From Streptomyces sp. SLBN-118 (GTDB lineage Bacteria > Actinomycetota > Actinomycetes > Streptomycetales > Streptomycetaceae): 64,000 bases of DNA. This document shows positions 9,878 through 18,593 of this stretch, piece after piece (within the stretch, counting starts at the first letter, position 1; each line of letters opens with the position of its first letter). Where the stretch lies: assembly GCF_006715635.1 (NCBI RefSeq), contig NZ_VFNP01000002.1, forward strand, positions 682,001 through 746,000, read 5' to 3'. The notes below the pieces were generated by a model. That model was not told the origin of the DNA. It did no database searches and worked only from the letters and a program-made list of their open reading frames with translations. Made by a program: the position numbers and the translations under genes.

Positions 9878-10291
9878 CTACCGTTCCTCGCCTGCTTCGG
9901 GCCGCTCGTTCGCCAGCGCTTCGTCGAGGCGGGCGTACACCGGGAACACCGCCTGAGCACCGGTGATGTCGAACATGCGGGCCACCGACGGCCGCAGTGC
10001 CGACAGCGCCAGTCGACTGTCCGCCTCACGCGCGGCCAGCCGCGCCCGCAACAGCAGATTCAGGCCGGTGGAATCGCAGAAGCTCAGATCCGCGCAGTCG
10101 ATCACGATCCGCTCGGGTGCGGCCTGCACGGCCTCGGCCAGCGCCTCACGCAGTGGCTCGGCCGTGTCGTGATCGAGTTCGCCCGACAGTACGAGGACGA
10201 CGGCGCCTGCGGCCGGCCTCACCTCGACGCCGAAGCGTCCTGTCCGGGCGGCACCATCCCCCTGTGGCTGTCCGGCGAATCCCGACACCAT
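9878..10291 (-). CDS. STAS-domain anti-sigma factor antagonist
   Basis: A 137-residue protein with a complete STAS domain: VVLVLSGELDHDTAEPL, then IVIDCADLSFCDSTGLNLLL, where the serine of DSTGL is the site phosphorylated by RsbW-type kinases. A longer frame runs up to 10423, but ATG 10291 has GGGAG five to six bases upstream and starts just before the conserved fold. It is followed closely by the RsbW-type gene at 9866. A SigB-type promoter match lies about 110 nt upstream, consistent with feedback control by the sigma factor that this protein would liberate. Confidence 0.88.
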   Translation of the reverse strand: MVSGFAGQPQGDGAARTGRFGVEVRPAAGAVVLVLSGELDHDTAEPLREALAEAVQAAPERIVIDCADLSFCDSTGLNLLLRARLAAREADSRLALSALRPSVARMFDITGAQAVFPVYARLDEALANERPEAGEER

Positions 10292-10400
10292 GGGGTCTCC
10301 CGCTCCTCGACGTCCATCCGGTCGATGAATTCGACGTTGGCAGGCCGAGACCGCCTCCGCCACTGGGCCCGTCCCGCGCCGCTCCCCGGACGCAGGAGAC

Positions 10401-10425
10401 GTACCCGCTGCCCGGGTCTCCACAC
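10401..10425 (-). promoter_or_regulatory. SigB-type promoter match for the STAS/RsbW operon
   Basis: Minus strand reads GTGT, 15 nt, GGGTAC, a full match to GNNT-N14-16-GGGTAC. The predicted start near 10392 gives a leader of about 100 nt before the STAS ATG at 10291. Confidence 0.5.
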
Positions 10426-10453
10426 CCGGAGGAAGGTTGCTTCGACGAAACCG

Positions 10454-10831
10454 TCAGGACCTGCGCGCGAGGGCGCTGACGATTTCGTGTGCGGTGCGGT
10501 AGGTGTGGTGGCTCGGCAGCCGGTTCACCATCTCGACCAGCCTGTCGGGAGCGTGCCGCGCGGTCAGGGCGTGCACCAGTTCGCGACGCGTGGCCGGGAA
10601 GGCCGTACGGCCCAGGTGTCGCGCCAGTTCGATCCGCAACAGTTCGTCGGGGCCGAGCGAGCCCATCGTGGGCACGAAGCCCCACGCGATCTCCGGGTCG
10701 TCGTCGGCGCTCGGCTCCGGATCGTGCCACTCCTCCACCCGCGTGGGGTGTCCGGAACGGAGCATGCCCTGCAATTCATGCTTCATCTCATCGTCCTTGT
10801 GGACGCTGAGGCGATCACTGCCTCGCTGCAT
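10454..10831 (-). CDS. DUF2795 domain protein
   Basis: A 125-residue soluble protein. After an acidic N-terminal half (HDPEPSADDDPE), residues ~60-120 form the DUF2795 module (ELLRIELARHLGRTAFPATR followed by VEMVNRLPSHHTYRTAHEIV), a small helical fold of unknown function common in actinobacterial stress loci. The start at 10831 is well supported: AGGAGGAGCC lies directly upstream. A SigB-like promoter match precedes it. Confidence 0.82.
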   Translation of the reverse strand: MQRGSDRLSVHKDDEMKHELQGMLRSGHPTRVEEWHDPEPSADDDPEIAWGFVPTMGSLGPDELLRIELARHLGRTAFPATRRELVHALTARHAPDRLVEMVNRLPSHHTYRTAHEIVSALARRS

Positions 10832-11239
10832 GGGCTCCTCCTAGATCGTGGGGAGACTGTCCGCCTACCCGTTCGGCGCCCTCTGACACAGGCCGACATT
10901 GCACGTTTCCGGGTGGTTCGACCGGGCACCTGCGTCATGTGCTCCCGGACAGGAGGCCCGTCCCGGAGGAGCCATCAGCATCAGCTCAGCCCGCGCCGAT
11001 CCAACACCGGCGGATCCCCCCGGTGATCCCACTAGTCCTGTCGGGCCGACAAGGCCGGATCAGTATGCGGGGTCTGGCGTGGTGCATCGCAAGCGGAGGA
11101 AGGAGCCGACGCGGAGCGTCGGCGACTGACGACAACGCAGCGAGGTGCCGTGCCAGGGCACGCGAGCCCGGCAAGTCCGGCTGGACAGGACCTGAGCCCG
11201 CCGAATGAGGAACACGACTCTCAGGGAGCTGCGAGCACC
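10832..11239. other. Intergenic region between divergent DUF2795 and sigma genes
   Basis: About 408 nt without a convincing gene. The left part holds the SigB-like promoter of the DUF2795 gene; the right part must hold the promoter of the sigma gene at 11240. Short frames running through it have no ribosome site and no recognisable protein. Confidence 0.5.
10865..10889 (-). promoter_or_regulatory. SigB-like promoter match for the DUF2795 gene
   Basis: Minus strand reads GTGT, 15 nt, GGGTAG, one base off the GGGTAC consensus and with the same -35 and spacing as the match before the STAS operon. The predicted leader is only about 25 nt. Confidence 0.4.
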
Positions 11240-12031
11240 ATGCGTACCAACGCGAACGGCAAACATCCGCACGACGACGCCCCCGACACCACGGACGCGT
11301 TCCGGAGGATGGCAGCACTGCCGGAGGGAGCCGAACGACGGCTCGTGCGCCAGGAGATCGTGTACGCCTGGCTGCCCATGTCGGAACGACTGGCCGGCCG
11401 CTTCCGCAACCGCGGGGAGACCATCGAGGATCTGCGGCAGGTCGCCGCCCTCGGCCTGGTCAAGGCTGTCGACCACTACGACCCCTCCCGCGGCCACGCA
11501 TTCGAGAGCTACGCCGTACCGACCGTGGTCGGCGAGGTCAAGCGCCACTTCCGCGACCACATGTGGGCCCTGCATGTACCGCGCAGGGTTCAGGACCTGC
11601 GCAACCGTGTCCGGGTCGCCCGCCAGGAACTGGCACAGTCCATACCCGGCCGCGACCCTTCCGCAGCCGAAATCGCGCAGCACACCGGAATGACAGAGCA
11701 GGAGGTGCTGGAGGGCCTCGACGCGCTCGAGAGCTTCACCGCGCTCTCCCTCGACGCCGAAAATCCCGGTTCCGAGGACGGATACGCACTGCGCGACACC
11801 CTCGGCTCATCCGACCCGGCGATCGACGTGCTGGTGGACCGCGAGGCGGTCAAACCGGAGCTGAGCAAGCTCCCCGAGCGCGAGCAGCGCATCCTCTACC
11901 TGCGCTTCTTCCGGGACATGACCCAGAGCAGCATCGCAAAGGACATGGGCATCTCCCAGATGCACGTGTCCCGGCTGATCAGCCGCTGCTGCGAGCATCT
12001 GCGCGGACAGGTGATGCAGGATGCTGCGTAG
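11240..12031 (+). CDS. SigB/SigF-family RNA polymerase sigma factor, second copy
   Basis: A 263-residue group 3 sigma factor, paralogous to the one at 8526. Region 2 contains IEDLRQVAALGLVKAVDHYD and FESYAVPTVVGEVKRHFRD; region 3 VPRRVQDLRNRVRVARQEL; region 4 MTQSSIAKDMGISQMHVSRLI. ATG 11240 is preferred because AGGGAG lies ~11 nt upstream and it matches the usual N-terminus length; an earlier in-frame ATG at 11150 adds a low-complexity extension. It converges on the FUSC gene with only 5 nt between stop codons. Confidence 0.9.
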   Translation: MRTNANGKHPHDDAPDTTDAFRRMAALPEGAERRLVRQEIVYAWLPMSERLAGRFRNRGETIEDLRQVAALGLVKAVDHYDPSRGHAFESYAVPTVVGEVKRHFRDHMWALHVPRRVQDLRNRVRVARQELAQSIPGRDPSAAEIAQHTGMTEQEVLEGLDALESFTALSLDAENPGSEDGYALRDTLGSSDPAIDVLVDREAVKPELSKLPEREQRILYLRFFRDMTQSSIAKDMGISQMHVSRLISRCCEHLRGQVMQDAA

Positions 12032-12036
12032 CCCGG

Positions 12037-13272
12037 TCAGCGAGGCGTACTGCGCCGTGGCCGTTTGCCGCGCACCCATCGGCGTACGGCCGAGATCCGC
12101 GGATAGCGCTCGCGCTCTTCCCTGGCCACCCTGTCCAGTTCCTCCATCAGGCGCTGCGAGCGGTGGTCCATGTCGAGCTCGTCCAGGATCCGGTCGATCT
12201 CGGTGAGCAGCGCACCCTGCAGCTGCCAGTGACGCGGATGCCGCTGTACGCCGGTCAGGAGCAGCGCAGCGGTCGTCTCCCGGGCGGCGGCGGCCGCGGC
12301 GAGTTCGCCGGCCAGCCGTGACTCCGCCGCGTTGGCGCTGCGACTCACCTGTGTGGTCACCAGCACGGCGAAGCTGACCAGCGCGTCGGCTACGTGGCCC
12401 AGCAGTTCCTTGAGGGCGACGCCCACCTCCGGCGTGAGCGTGTCCTGATCGCCGCGCTTCTTGGCGAGGTCGGTCATCGTGCGGGCCAGCACACGCAGCA
12501 CCACCGCGCAGATTTCGAGGGTGTCGAGCCCGGTACGCAGCACGACCCGGTGCAGCAGCCCTTCCTTGACCCGCGGATTGAACCGGAGGCTGTCCTCGGC
12601 CTGGCGCAGGGCGCCGTCGACGTCCGCGATGTCGTTGTCCAGACGGCGTGCCTCATGAAGGCGGGCGGCGGCGCGCTCGACGGGGGTGGGACCGGTGAGT
12701 TCCTCGCCGATGTGCAGGAGCAGGTGGCGCATGCGCCGGGCGAGGTCCTCGATGGAGTCACCGGCGGGACCCACCCATACCGGGGGCACGAACACGATGT
12801 TGAACAAGAGCCCCACGACCGCGCCGATCAGTGTCTCCAGGACCCGGTCCCAGGCCGCGCCGCCGACCTGGGTGACACCGAGCACGAGCATCGCGCTGAT
12901 CGCGACCTCGGGCACGAACTCGTCGACGCGGACCAGTCGTCCGACCACGAGCGAAGCCAGGATGATCAGCCCCAGACTCCACCACGTCAGGCCGACGAGC
13001 GCACTGAAGCCGATGGCGATCAGTACGCCCGCGACGACGGAGTTCACCCGGCGGATACCGGTGGTGAGGGTGGAGTAGAGGGTCACCTGGACAACGAGGA
13101 GCGCCGTGAGGGGAGCGGTGAGCGGCGCGGGTTCACTGCTGAGCTGCAGGGCCACGACGTACGAAATGGTCGCGGCCGCCGTCGAACGCACCGTCTGGAC
13201 GACGGCGGGCTCGCGGTGCCGGCGGACCAGTTCGGTCACCGGCGCCGTCACCGTCTTGGTTACCTCACGCAC
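12037..13272 (-). CDS. FUSC-family (aromatic acid exporter-like) membrane protein
   Basis: A 411-residue protein. The first ~170 residues carry about five or six membrane helices, including LTALLVVQVTLYSTL, VNSVVAGVLIAIGFSALVGL and LETLIGAVVGLLFNIVFVPP. A long cytoplasmic helical domain follows (~170-400), ending in a basic tail. This is the half-size FUSC/ArAE arrangement, in which a dimer would form the channel. Substrate unknown; relatives export aromatic acids or lipid-linked compounds. It lies 60 nt downstream of the DUF5133 gene and may share its transcript. Confidence 0.82.
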   Translation of the reverse strand: MREVTKTVTAPVTELVRRHREPAVVQTVRSTAAATISYVVALQLSSEPAPLTAPLTALLVVQVTLYSTLTTGIRRVNSVVAGVLIAIGFSALVGLTWWSLGLIILASLVVGRLVRVDEFVPEVAISAMLVLGVTQVGGAAWDRVLETLIGAVVGLLFNIVFVPPVWVGPAGDSIEDLARRMRHLLLHIGEELTGPTPVERAAARLHEARRLDNDIADVDGALRQAEDSLRFNPRVKEGLLHRVVLRTGLDTLEICAVVLRVLARTMTDLAKKRGDQDTLTPEVGVALKELLGHVADALVSFAVLVTTQVSRSANAAESRLAGELAAAAAARETTAALLLTGVQRHPRHWQLQGALLTEIDRILDELDMDHRSQRLMEELDRVAREERERYPRISAVRRWVRGKRPRRSTPR

Positions 13273-13332
13273 TCCTCGATCCTTCCCGCTGTTCAGCGGG
13301 CGGACCCGGGCAGTCGTCGAGCGGCGCCCCGG

Positions 13333-13581
13333 TCAGCTGGCCGTGGGTGACGAGCGCTTCCCGGCGGCCCCTTTCGCGGCCCGGGTCCGGGCGATGTAGC
13401 GCTCCGCAGCGAGCACGGCCTCTCTGGCCGTGCGCTCACCCATCAGCACGCACAGCGTGTATGCCGTGTCCTCGAAGCGCATCCGCGCGCCGTGGTCATG
13501 GGGTGCGCGCAGAAAGTGGTGTTCGTGTGCCCGGTACAGAGCCATCAAGCGGGCGATCACAGCGGTGTCCGGCATCAACAT
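13333..13581 (-). CDS. DUF5133 family small protein
   Basis: An 82-residue protein beginning MLMPDTAVIARLMALY, with the DUF5133 core RFEDTAYTLCVLMGERTAREAV and a basic C-terminus. DUF5133 proteins are streptomycete-specific and of unknown function. The open frame extends to 13722, but ATG 13581 has AAGGAGG seven bases upstream and matches the usual family start. The 280 nt between it and the divergent PHP gene contain no other recognised feature. Confidence 0.8.
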   Translation of the reverse strand: MLMPDTAVIARLMALYRAHEHHFLRAPHDHGARMRFEDTAYTLCVLMGERTAREAVLAAERYIARTRAAKGAAGKRSSPTAS

Positions 13582-13861
13582 CAGTGCCCTCCTTGAGTGA
13601 AAAGCACCAGCGGGCGGTCCGTTCCGGGCCACCAGGGCACGGACGGCCGCAGCGGGCCTGCCGTACGTCCGGAAGAAGTCATCCGGCCGTTCATTTTCGC
13701 CCGCCGTCGGCACACCCGCCAATCGCGTGACTACCGTCAGCGACGACCGGTGGCCGAAGCGGCAGCCATCCGTCCGGAGTGCCGCGGTTTCCGGCCCGGG
13801 CGACAGTGGGAGGTACGGCCGGCGACGGGCGGCTCAGCCGGGACGCTGCGAAGGAGGCGAG

Positions 13862-14887
13862 ATGCACCCCGTGGAGGCGCTGGAACGGATCGCGTTTCTG
13901 CTGGAGCGCAGCGGCGCGGAGAGCTACCGGGTCCGTGCCTTTCGCACCGCGTCCGCCGTCCTTGGGCAGATGTCCGACGACGAGATCCGCCGGCGTGCGG
14001 ATGCGGGGTCCCTGGAAGCGGTCAAGGGCATCGGCCCGAAGACCGCCGGTGTCGTGCGCGGCGCCCTGGCCGGGGAGGTACCCGCGTATCTCCGGCGGCT
14101 GGAGGACGAGGCGGCCGGGCCGCTGGCCGACGGCGGCACGCACCTGCGTGCCCTGTTGCGGGGCGACTGTCATCTGCATTCGGACTGGTCGGACGGCGGC
14201 AGCCCGATCGAGGCGATGGGGCGGACCGCGATCGCGCTGGGGCACGAGTGGGCCGTGCTGAGCGATCACTCTCCGCGGCTGACGGTCGCCAGTGGCCTGT
14301 CCGCCGAGCGGCTGCGCGAGCAGTTGGAGGTCGTGGCGGAGCTGAACGATCGCTGGGCCCCGTTCCGGCTGCTGACCGGCATCGAGTGCGACATCCTGTC
14401 GGACGGCTCGCTCGACCAGGAGCCGGAACTGCTCGACGAGTTGGATCTCGTGGTCGTCTCGGTCCACTCCGAACTGCGGATGGATTCCGCGGCGATGACG
14501 CGGCGCCTGGTCAAAGCCGTCAAGAACCCCCTGGCCGATGTGCTGGGCCACTGCACGGGCCGGCTGGTCTCCGGAAGGCGAAGGCCGGAGTCGCAGTTCG
14601 ACGCCGAAGAGGTCTTCGCCGCCTGTGCCGCTCACGGCACGGCCGTTGAGATCAACAGCAGGCCCGAGCGGATCGATCCGCCGAGGCGCCTGCTACGGCA
14701 GGCGGTGGCCGCCGGGGCCTTGTTCTCCGTCGACAGCGACGCGCATGCCCCCGGACAGCTCGACTGGCAGATCATCGGCTGCGCCCGGGCAGAGGAGTGC
14801 GAGGTGCCCGCGGAGCGAGTGATCAACACCTGGAGGGCCGGGGACCTCCTCGACTGGACCGTGTCCCGGGCGGCCCCGCCATCCTGA
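13862..14887 (+). CDS. PHP-domain metal-dependent hydrolase, PolX-like without polymerase domain
   Basis: A 341-residue protein. Residues ~1-85 resemble the N-terminal helix-hairpin-helix part of family X polymerases (FLLERSGAESYRVRAFRTA, then VKGIGPKTAGVVRGAL). Residues ~98-340 are a PHP domain with the metal ligands in CHLHSDWSDGG (H104, H106), LSDHS, GIECDI, VSVHSE, LGHCTGR and DSDAHAPG. The catalytic polymerase palm is missing, so this is a histidinol-phosphatase or 3'-exonuclease-like hydrolase with a DNA-binding helper. ATG 13862 has AAGGAGG just upstream. Confidence 0.85.
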   Translation: MHPVEALERIAFLLERSGAESYRVRAFRTASAVLGQMSDDEIRRRADAGSLEAVKGIGPKTAGVVRGALAGEVPAYLRRLEDEAAGPLADGGTHLRALLRGDCHLHSDWSDGGSPIEAMGRTAIALGHEWAVLSDHSPRLTVASGLSAERLREQLEVVAELNDRWAPFRLLTGIECDILSDGSLDQEPELLDELDLVVVSVHSELRMDSAAMTRRLVKAVKNPLADVLGHCTGRLVSGRRRPESQFDAEEVFAACAAHGTAVEINSRPERIDPPRRLLRQAVAAGALFSVDSDAHAPGQLDWQIIGCARAEECEVPAERVINTWRAGDLLDWTVSRAAPPS

Positions 14888-15061
14888 CGTGGAACCGGCT
14901 TCGCCGATACATGCGGGCTGGCTCCATCTCCCGGGCCACGCCGCGCTGTTCGCGGTGAGTACCTCGGTCTTTCACGCGTAGGACACCACCTCTTCCCTTC
15001 CGGTCGTTCCTCTTGGAAACTCCGCTCGCTCCTGTTTCCTCACACCCAAGAGGCCAGACTC

Positions 15062-17119
15062 ATGCCTGAACTCAATCGGCGGCGCTTCCTGCAGATCGCC
15101 GGCGCGACCGCCGGATTCTCCGCCCTGTCGAGCAGCATCGACCGTGCCGCCGCCATCCCCGCGGCACGCCGCTCCGGAACGATCAACGACATCGAACACG
15201 TTGTCGTGCTGATGCAGGAGAACCGTTCCTTCGACCACTACTTCGGCGCGATGAAGGGCGTACGCGGCTTCGGAGACCCGCGCCCCGTCTCCACGGGCCC
15301 CGGCAAGTCGGTCTGGTACCAGGCGGACGGCAACAAGGAGGTGCTGCCGTACCACCCGGACGCCGAGGACCTCGGCATGCAGTTCATCGCGGGTCTCGAC
15401 CATGACTGGGCGGGCGGTCACAAGGCCTTCAACAACGGCAAGTACGACCAGTGGATCCCGGCCAAGTCCGCGGGCACGATGGCGTATCTGAAGCGCGAGG
15501 ACATTCCGTTCCACTACGCCCTCGCGGACGCGTTCACCGTCTGCGACGCGTACCACTGTTCGTTCATCGGAGCCACCGACCCCAACCGCTACTACATGTG
15601 GACGGGTCACACGGGCAACGACGGCAAGGGCGGCGGTCCGGTCCTCGGCAACCAGGAGGCCGGCTACGACTGGACGACATACCCCGAGCGGCTCCAACAG
15701 GCCGGTATCTCCTGGAAGATCTACCAGGACATCGGCGACGGCCTGGACGCGGCCGGCTCCTGGGGCTGGATCGAGGACGCTTACCGCGGCAACTACGGCG
15801 ACAACTCCCTTCTCTATTTCAACCAGTACCGGGGCGCCAAGCCCGGCGACCCGCTGTACGACAAGGCCCGCACCGGCACCAACGCCAAGGGCGGAGACGG
15901 CTATTTCGATCTCCTCAAGGCCGATGTGCAGGCCGGCACGCTGCCCAAGGTCTCCTGGATCACCGCCCCCGAGGCCTTCTCCGAGCACCCCAACTGGCCC
16001 GCGAACTACGGCGCCTGGTACATCGCACAGGTGCTGGACGCGCTCACCTCCAACCCCGAGGTGTGGAGCAGGACCGCCCTGTTCATCACGTACGACGAGA
16101 ACGACGGGTACTTCGACCACGTGCCGCCGCCCTACGCGCCGGCCTCTCCCGCGCAGGGCCTGTCGACGGTGGACACCGCGCTCGACAACTTCGGCGGCAA
16201 CGCCTCCTACGCCGCGGGCCCGTACGGCCTCGGCCAGCGCGTGCCCATGCTCGTCGTCTCCCCCTGGAGCACCGGCGGATTCGTCTGCTCCGAGGTCTTC
16301 GACCACACCTCGATCATCCGGTTCATGGAGCGCCGCTTCGGTGTGAGCGAGCCGAACATCTCACCGTGGCGACGCGCCATCTGCGGCGACCTGACCTCGG
16401 CCTTCGACTTCGGCCTCAAGGACACCGAGCCCGCCGAGCTCCCCGACACCGACGGGTACCAGCCGAAGGACAACTCGCGGCACCCGAGCTATGTCCCGAA
16501 GCCTCCGGCCAAGCCCGCGCTGCCCAAGCAGGAAGCCGGTTCCAGGCCCGCGCGTCCGCTGCCGTACGCGCCGAAGGTGAACGGAGCGTCGACGCTGTCG
16601 ACAGGCCGCTTCACGCTCACCTTCAGCGCGGGCGCCTCGGCGGGTGCCCAGTTCCTGGTGGCCTCCGGGAATCGTACGGACGGACCGTGGACATACACCG
16701 CCTCCGCCGGGAAGCAGCTCTCCGCCACCTGGACCACGGCCTACTCCAACGGCGTGTACGACCTGACGGTGTACGGCCCGAACGGTTTCCTGCGTTCCTT
16801 CAAGGGGCCCGGCAAGACGGCGGGACCCGAGGTGACGGCCCGCCACGTCGCCTCCAGCGGCAGCGTCGAGCTGACCATGACGAATGCGGGCAGCGGCACC
16901 TGCCGGCTCACGGTGACGCAGGCGTACGGCGGGACGAAGAAGACGTTCACCGTGCGCCCGGGCACACGCGTCATGCACACCGTGGACCTGTGCCACAGCA
17001 AGCGCTGGTACGACCTGAGCGTGGTGTCCGACACCGACGCGACGTTCCTGCGCCGGTTCGCCGGACACGTCGAGAACGGCAGGCCGGGTGTGAGTGACCC
17101 GGCGATCATCACGGTCTGA
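15062..17119 (+). CDS. Phosphocholine-type phospholipase C, Tat-exported
   Basis: A 685-residue secreted enzyme. It starts with a twin-arginine signal (NRRRFLQIAGATAGF, cleavage likely after DRAAA). The catalytic PF04185 phosphoesterase domain runs ~45-460 with VLMQENRSFDHYFG near residue 55, YDENDGYFDHVPPP and HTSIIRFMERRFG. Two C-terminal DUF756 beta domains (~510-590 and ~600-680) match the bacterial phospholipase C/acid phosphatase plan. It hydrolyses phospholipid headgroups outside the cell, probably for phosphate or membrane remodelling. AGAGGCC precedes the ATG. A strong hairpin follows the stop. The 174-nt upstream region shows no clear Pho box to me. Confidence 0.92.
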   Translation: MPELNRRRFLQIAGATAGFSALSSSIDRAAAIPAARRSGTINDIEHVVVLMQENRSFDHYFGAMKGVRGFGDPRPVSTGPGKSVWYQADGNKEVLPYHPDAEDLGMQFIAGLDHDWAGGHKAFNNGKYDQWIPAKSAGTMAYLKREDIPFHYALADAFTVCDAYHCSFIGATDPNRYYMWTGHTGNDGKGGGPVLGNQEAGYDWTTYPERLQQAGISWKIYQDIGDGLDAAGSWGWIEDAYRGNYGDNSLLYFNQYRGAKPGDPLYDKARTGTNAKGGDGYFDLLKADVQAGTLPKVSWITAPEAFSEHPNWPANYGAWYIAQVLDALTSNPEVWSRTALFITYDENDGYFDHVPPPYAPASPAQGLSTVDTALDNFGGNASYAAGPYGLGQRVPMLVVSPWSTGGFVCSEVFDHTSIIRFMERRFGVSEPNISPWRRAICGDLTSAFDFGLKDTEPAELPDTDGYQPKDNSRHPSYVPKPPAKPALPKQEAGSRPARPLPYAPKVNGASTLSTGRFTLTFSAGASAGAQFLVASGNRTDGPWTYTASAGKQLSATWTTAYSNGVYDLTVYGPNGFLRSFKGPGKTAGPEVTARHVASSGSVELTMTNAGSGTCRLTVTQAYGGTKKTFTVRPGTRVMHTVDLCHSKRWYDLSVVSDTDATFLRRFAGHVENGRPGVSDPAIITV

Positions 17120-17135
17120 CCCGGACTCCGCCTCG

Positions 17136-17165
17136 AAGGGCCGCCGCACCCGCTGGGCGGCCCTT
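17136..17165 (+). terminator. Rho-independent-type hairpin after phospholipase C
   Basis: Inverted repeat AAGGGCCGCC / GGCGGCCCTT with a 10-nt loop, followed by a short pyrimidine run, 17 nt after the phospholipase stop codon. Confidence 0.75.
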
Positions 17166-17275
17166 TCCCTCGAATGGCGCGCGCGTCGGCCGAAACTCCG
17201 GCACCCTCCCGTGCTTTTGTCGAATGCCGGTCGCCGGTTGAGATCCGATGGGATCCGATGTCGGAGGAGTTCACT

Positions 17276-18580
17276 GTGCGCAGCTTTGCCCTCTCCGCTG
17301 TTCTGGTCGTCACGCTTGCCTCGGGCGGCTCCCTGTGGACAGCCGATCAGGTGGCCTCCCAGCCCTCCCGCGCGGATGAGTCCAAGGGAACGAATGTCCT
17401 TGTCGTCGGAATCGACCGGCGCGCGGGGATGTCCGCCGAGGAGATCAAACGCCTGCACGTCGGCGGCAAGGGCTGCGACTGCACGGACGTCATGATGCTG
17501 GTGCACATTGCCGAGGACGGCGGCCGGATGACGGCGGTCTCCATTCCCCGTGACTCCTACGTGGAGTTCGCGGACCACGCGCATCCGCGGCACTCCGGAA
17601 AAATCAACGCCGCCTTTGCGCACGGTGGCGGAGATCTCACCGTCCGGACCGTGGAGAAGGTGACCGGCCTCAAGATCGATCACTATCTCGAGACGGACTT
17701 CACCGGCTTCGTGAACGCCGTCGACCGTCTCGGCGGCGCGAAGGTGTGTACGGACAAGCCCCTGGTGGACCTCGGCTCGGGACTGAACCTGCCGGTGGGA
17801 ACAAGCGTGCTGGACGGGCGCCGCGCCCTTCGCTACGTCCGCGCCCGCCACCTCTCCCCACCCGGCGATCTCGGCCGGGTCCGGCGACAGCAGCGCCTGC
17901 TCATCGACATGCTCTCCCGGCTGAGGGAGGAAGGCGCGTTCGCCAGTGCGACCGCCACGGCACGGACGGCGCTGGCGCTGCACGAGTTCGTACGCACCGA
18001 TGGGGACACGAGCCTCGCGGATCTCGCGCATCTCGGCTCAATGCTGGGCAGGCTGAACGCAAATCAGACGGAATTCGCGACCGTCCCGATCTCGGACTTC
18101 GATTTCCGGACGCCGCACTGGGGCTCCGCACTGCTGTGGGACACCGAGCGCTCCGCGGCGCTCTGGGAGTTGCTGCGCGAAGACCGGTCGATCCTCGACG
18201 ACACCCGGATCCGCCCGAGCAAGGACGTTCCCGTGGAGATTCCGCCGGAATGGATTCATGTGCGGGTGACGGACCCTGAGGTCGCGGATGCGCTGCAGGC
18301 AGGCGGTTTTGTGATCGAGGGTGGCTCGGGGCAGGCCGGGGCGCCACGCCCCGAGGGGCCGACCGTCATCACCTACGACCCGTACTGGGAGCGGTACGCG
18401 GCGACCGTCAAGGCCGCGATCCCCGGCGCCGAGCTGCGACCGGTCGCCGGGCACGGCTCGGTCTTCGACGTCGCCGTGGGATCCAAGGCCGCCTCGGTGG
18501 TCAAGGTGGTCTACGACCGGAGCAGCGTGGAGGGGGCGCCGGTCACCGGGGACCGGCTCCGGTGCGGAATCACCGAGTGA
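17276..18580 (+). CDS. LytR-CpsA-Psr (LCP) family protein with C-terminal LytR_C domain
   Basis: A 434-residue extracytoplasmic protein. GTG 17276 is chosen because GGAGGAG lies six bases upstream and it gives a short hydrophobic signal/anchor (SFALSAVLVVTLASGGSLW). The LCP domain occupies ~40-240: NVLVVGIDRR, DVMMLVHI, VSIPRDSYV, INAAFAHGG, then ALRYVRARH and RVRRQQRLL, containing the conserved arginines and aspartates that bind the polyprenyl phosphate. A LytR_C-like fold occupies ~320-430. LCP enzymes attach teichoic acids or other glycopolymers to peptidoglycan. Converges on the next gene with 13 nt between stops. Confidence 0.88.
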   Translation: MRSFALSAVLVVTLASGGSLWTADQVASQPSRADESKGTNVLVVGIDRRAGMSAEEIKRLHVGGKGCDCTDVMMLVHIAEDGGRMTAVSIPRDSYVEFADHAHPRHSGKINAAFAHGGGDLTVRTVEKVTGLKIDHYLETDFTGFVNAVDRLGGAKVCTDKPLVDLGSGLNLPVGTSVLDGRRALRYVRARHLSPPGDLGRVRRQQRLLIDMLSRLREEGAFASATATARTALALHEFVRTDGDTSLADLAHLGSMLGRLNANQTEFATVPISDFDFRTPHWGSALLWDTERSAALWELLREDRSILDDTRIRPSKDVPVEIPPEWIHVRVTDPEVADALQAGGFVIEGGSGQAGAPRPEGPTVITYDPYWERYAATVKAAIPGAELRPVAGHGSVFDVAVGSKAASVVKVVYDRSSVEGAPVTGDRLRCGITE

Positions 18581-18593
18581 CCCCCGGGTGCGT

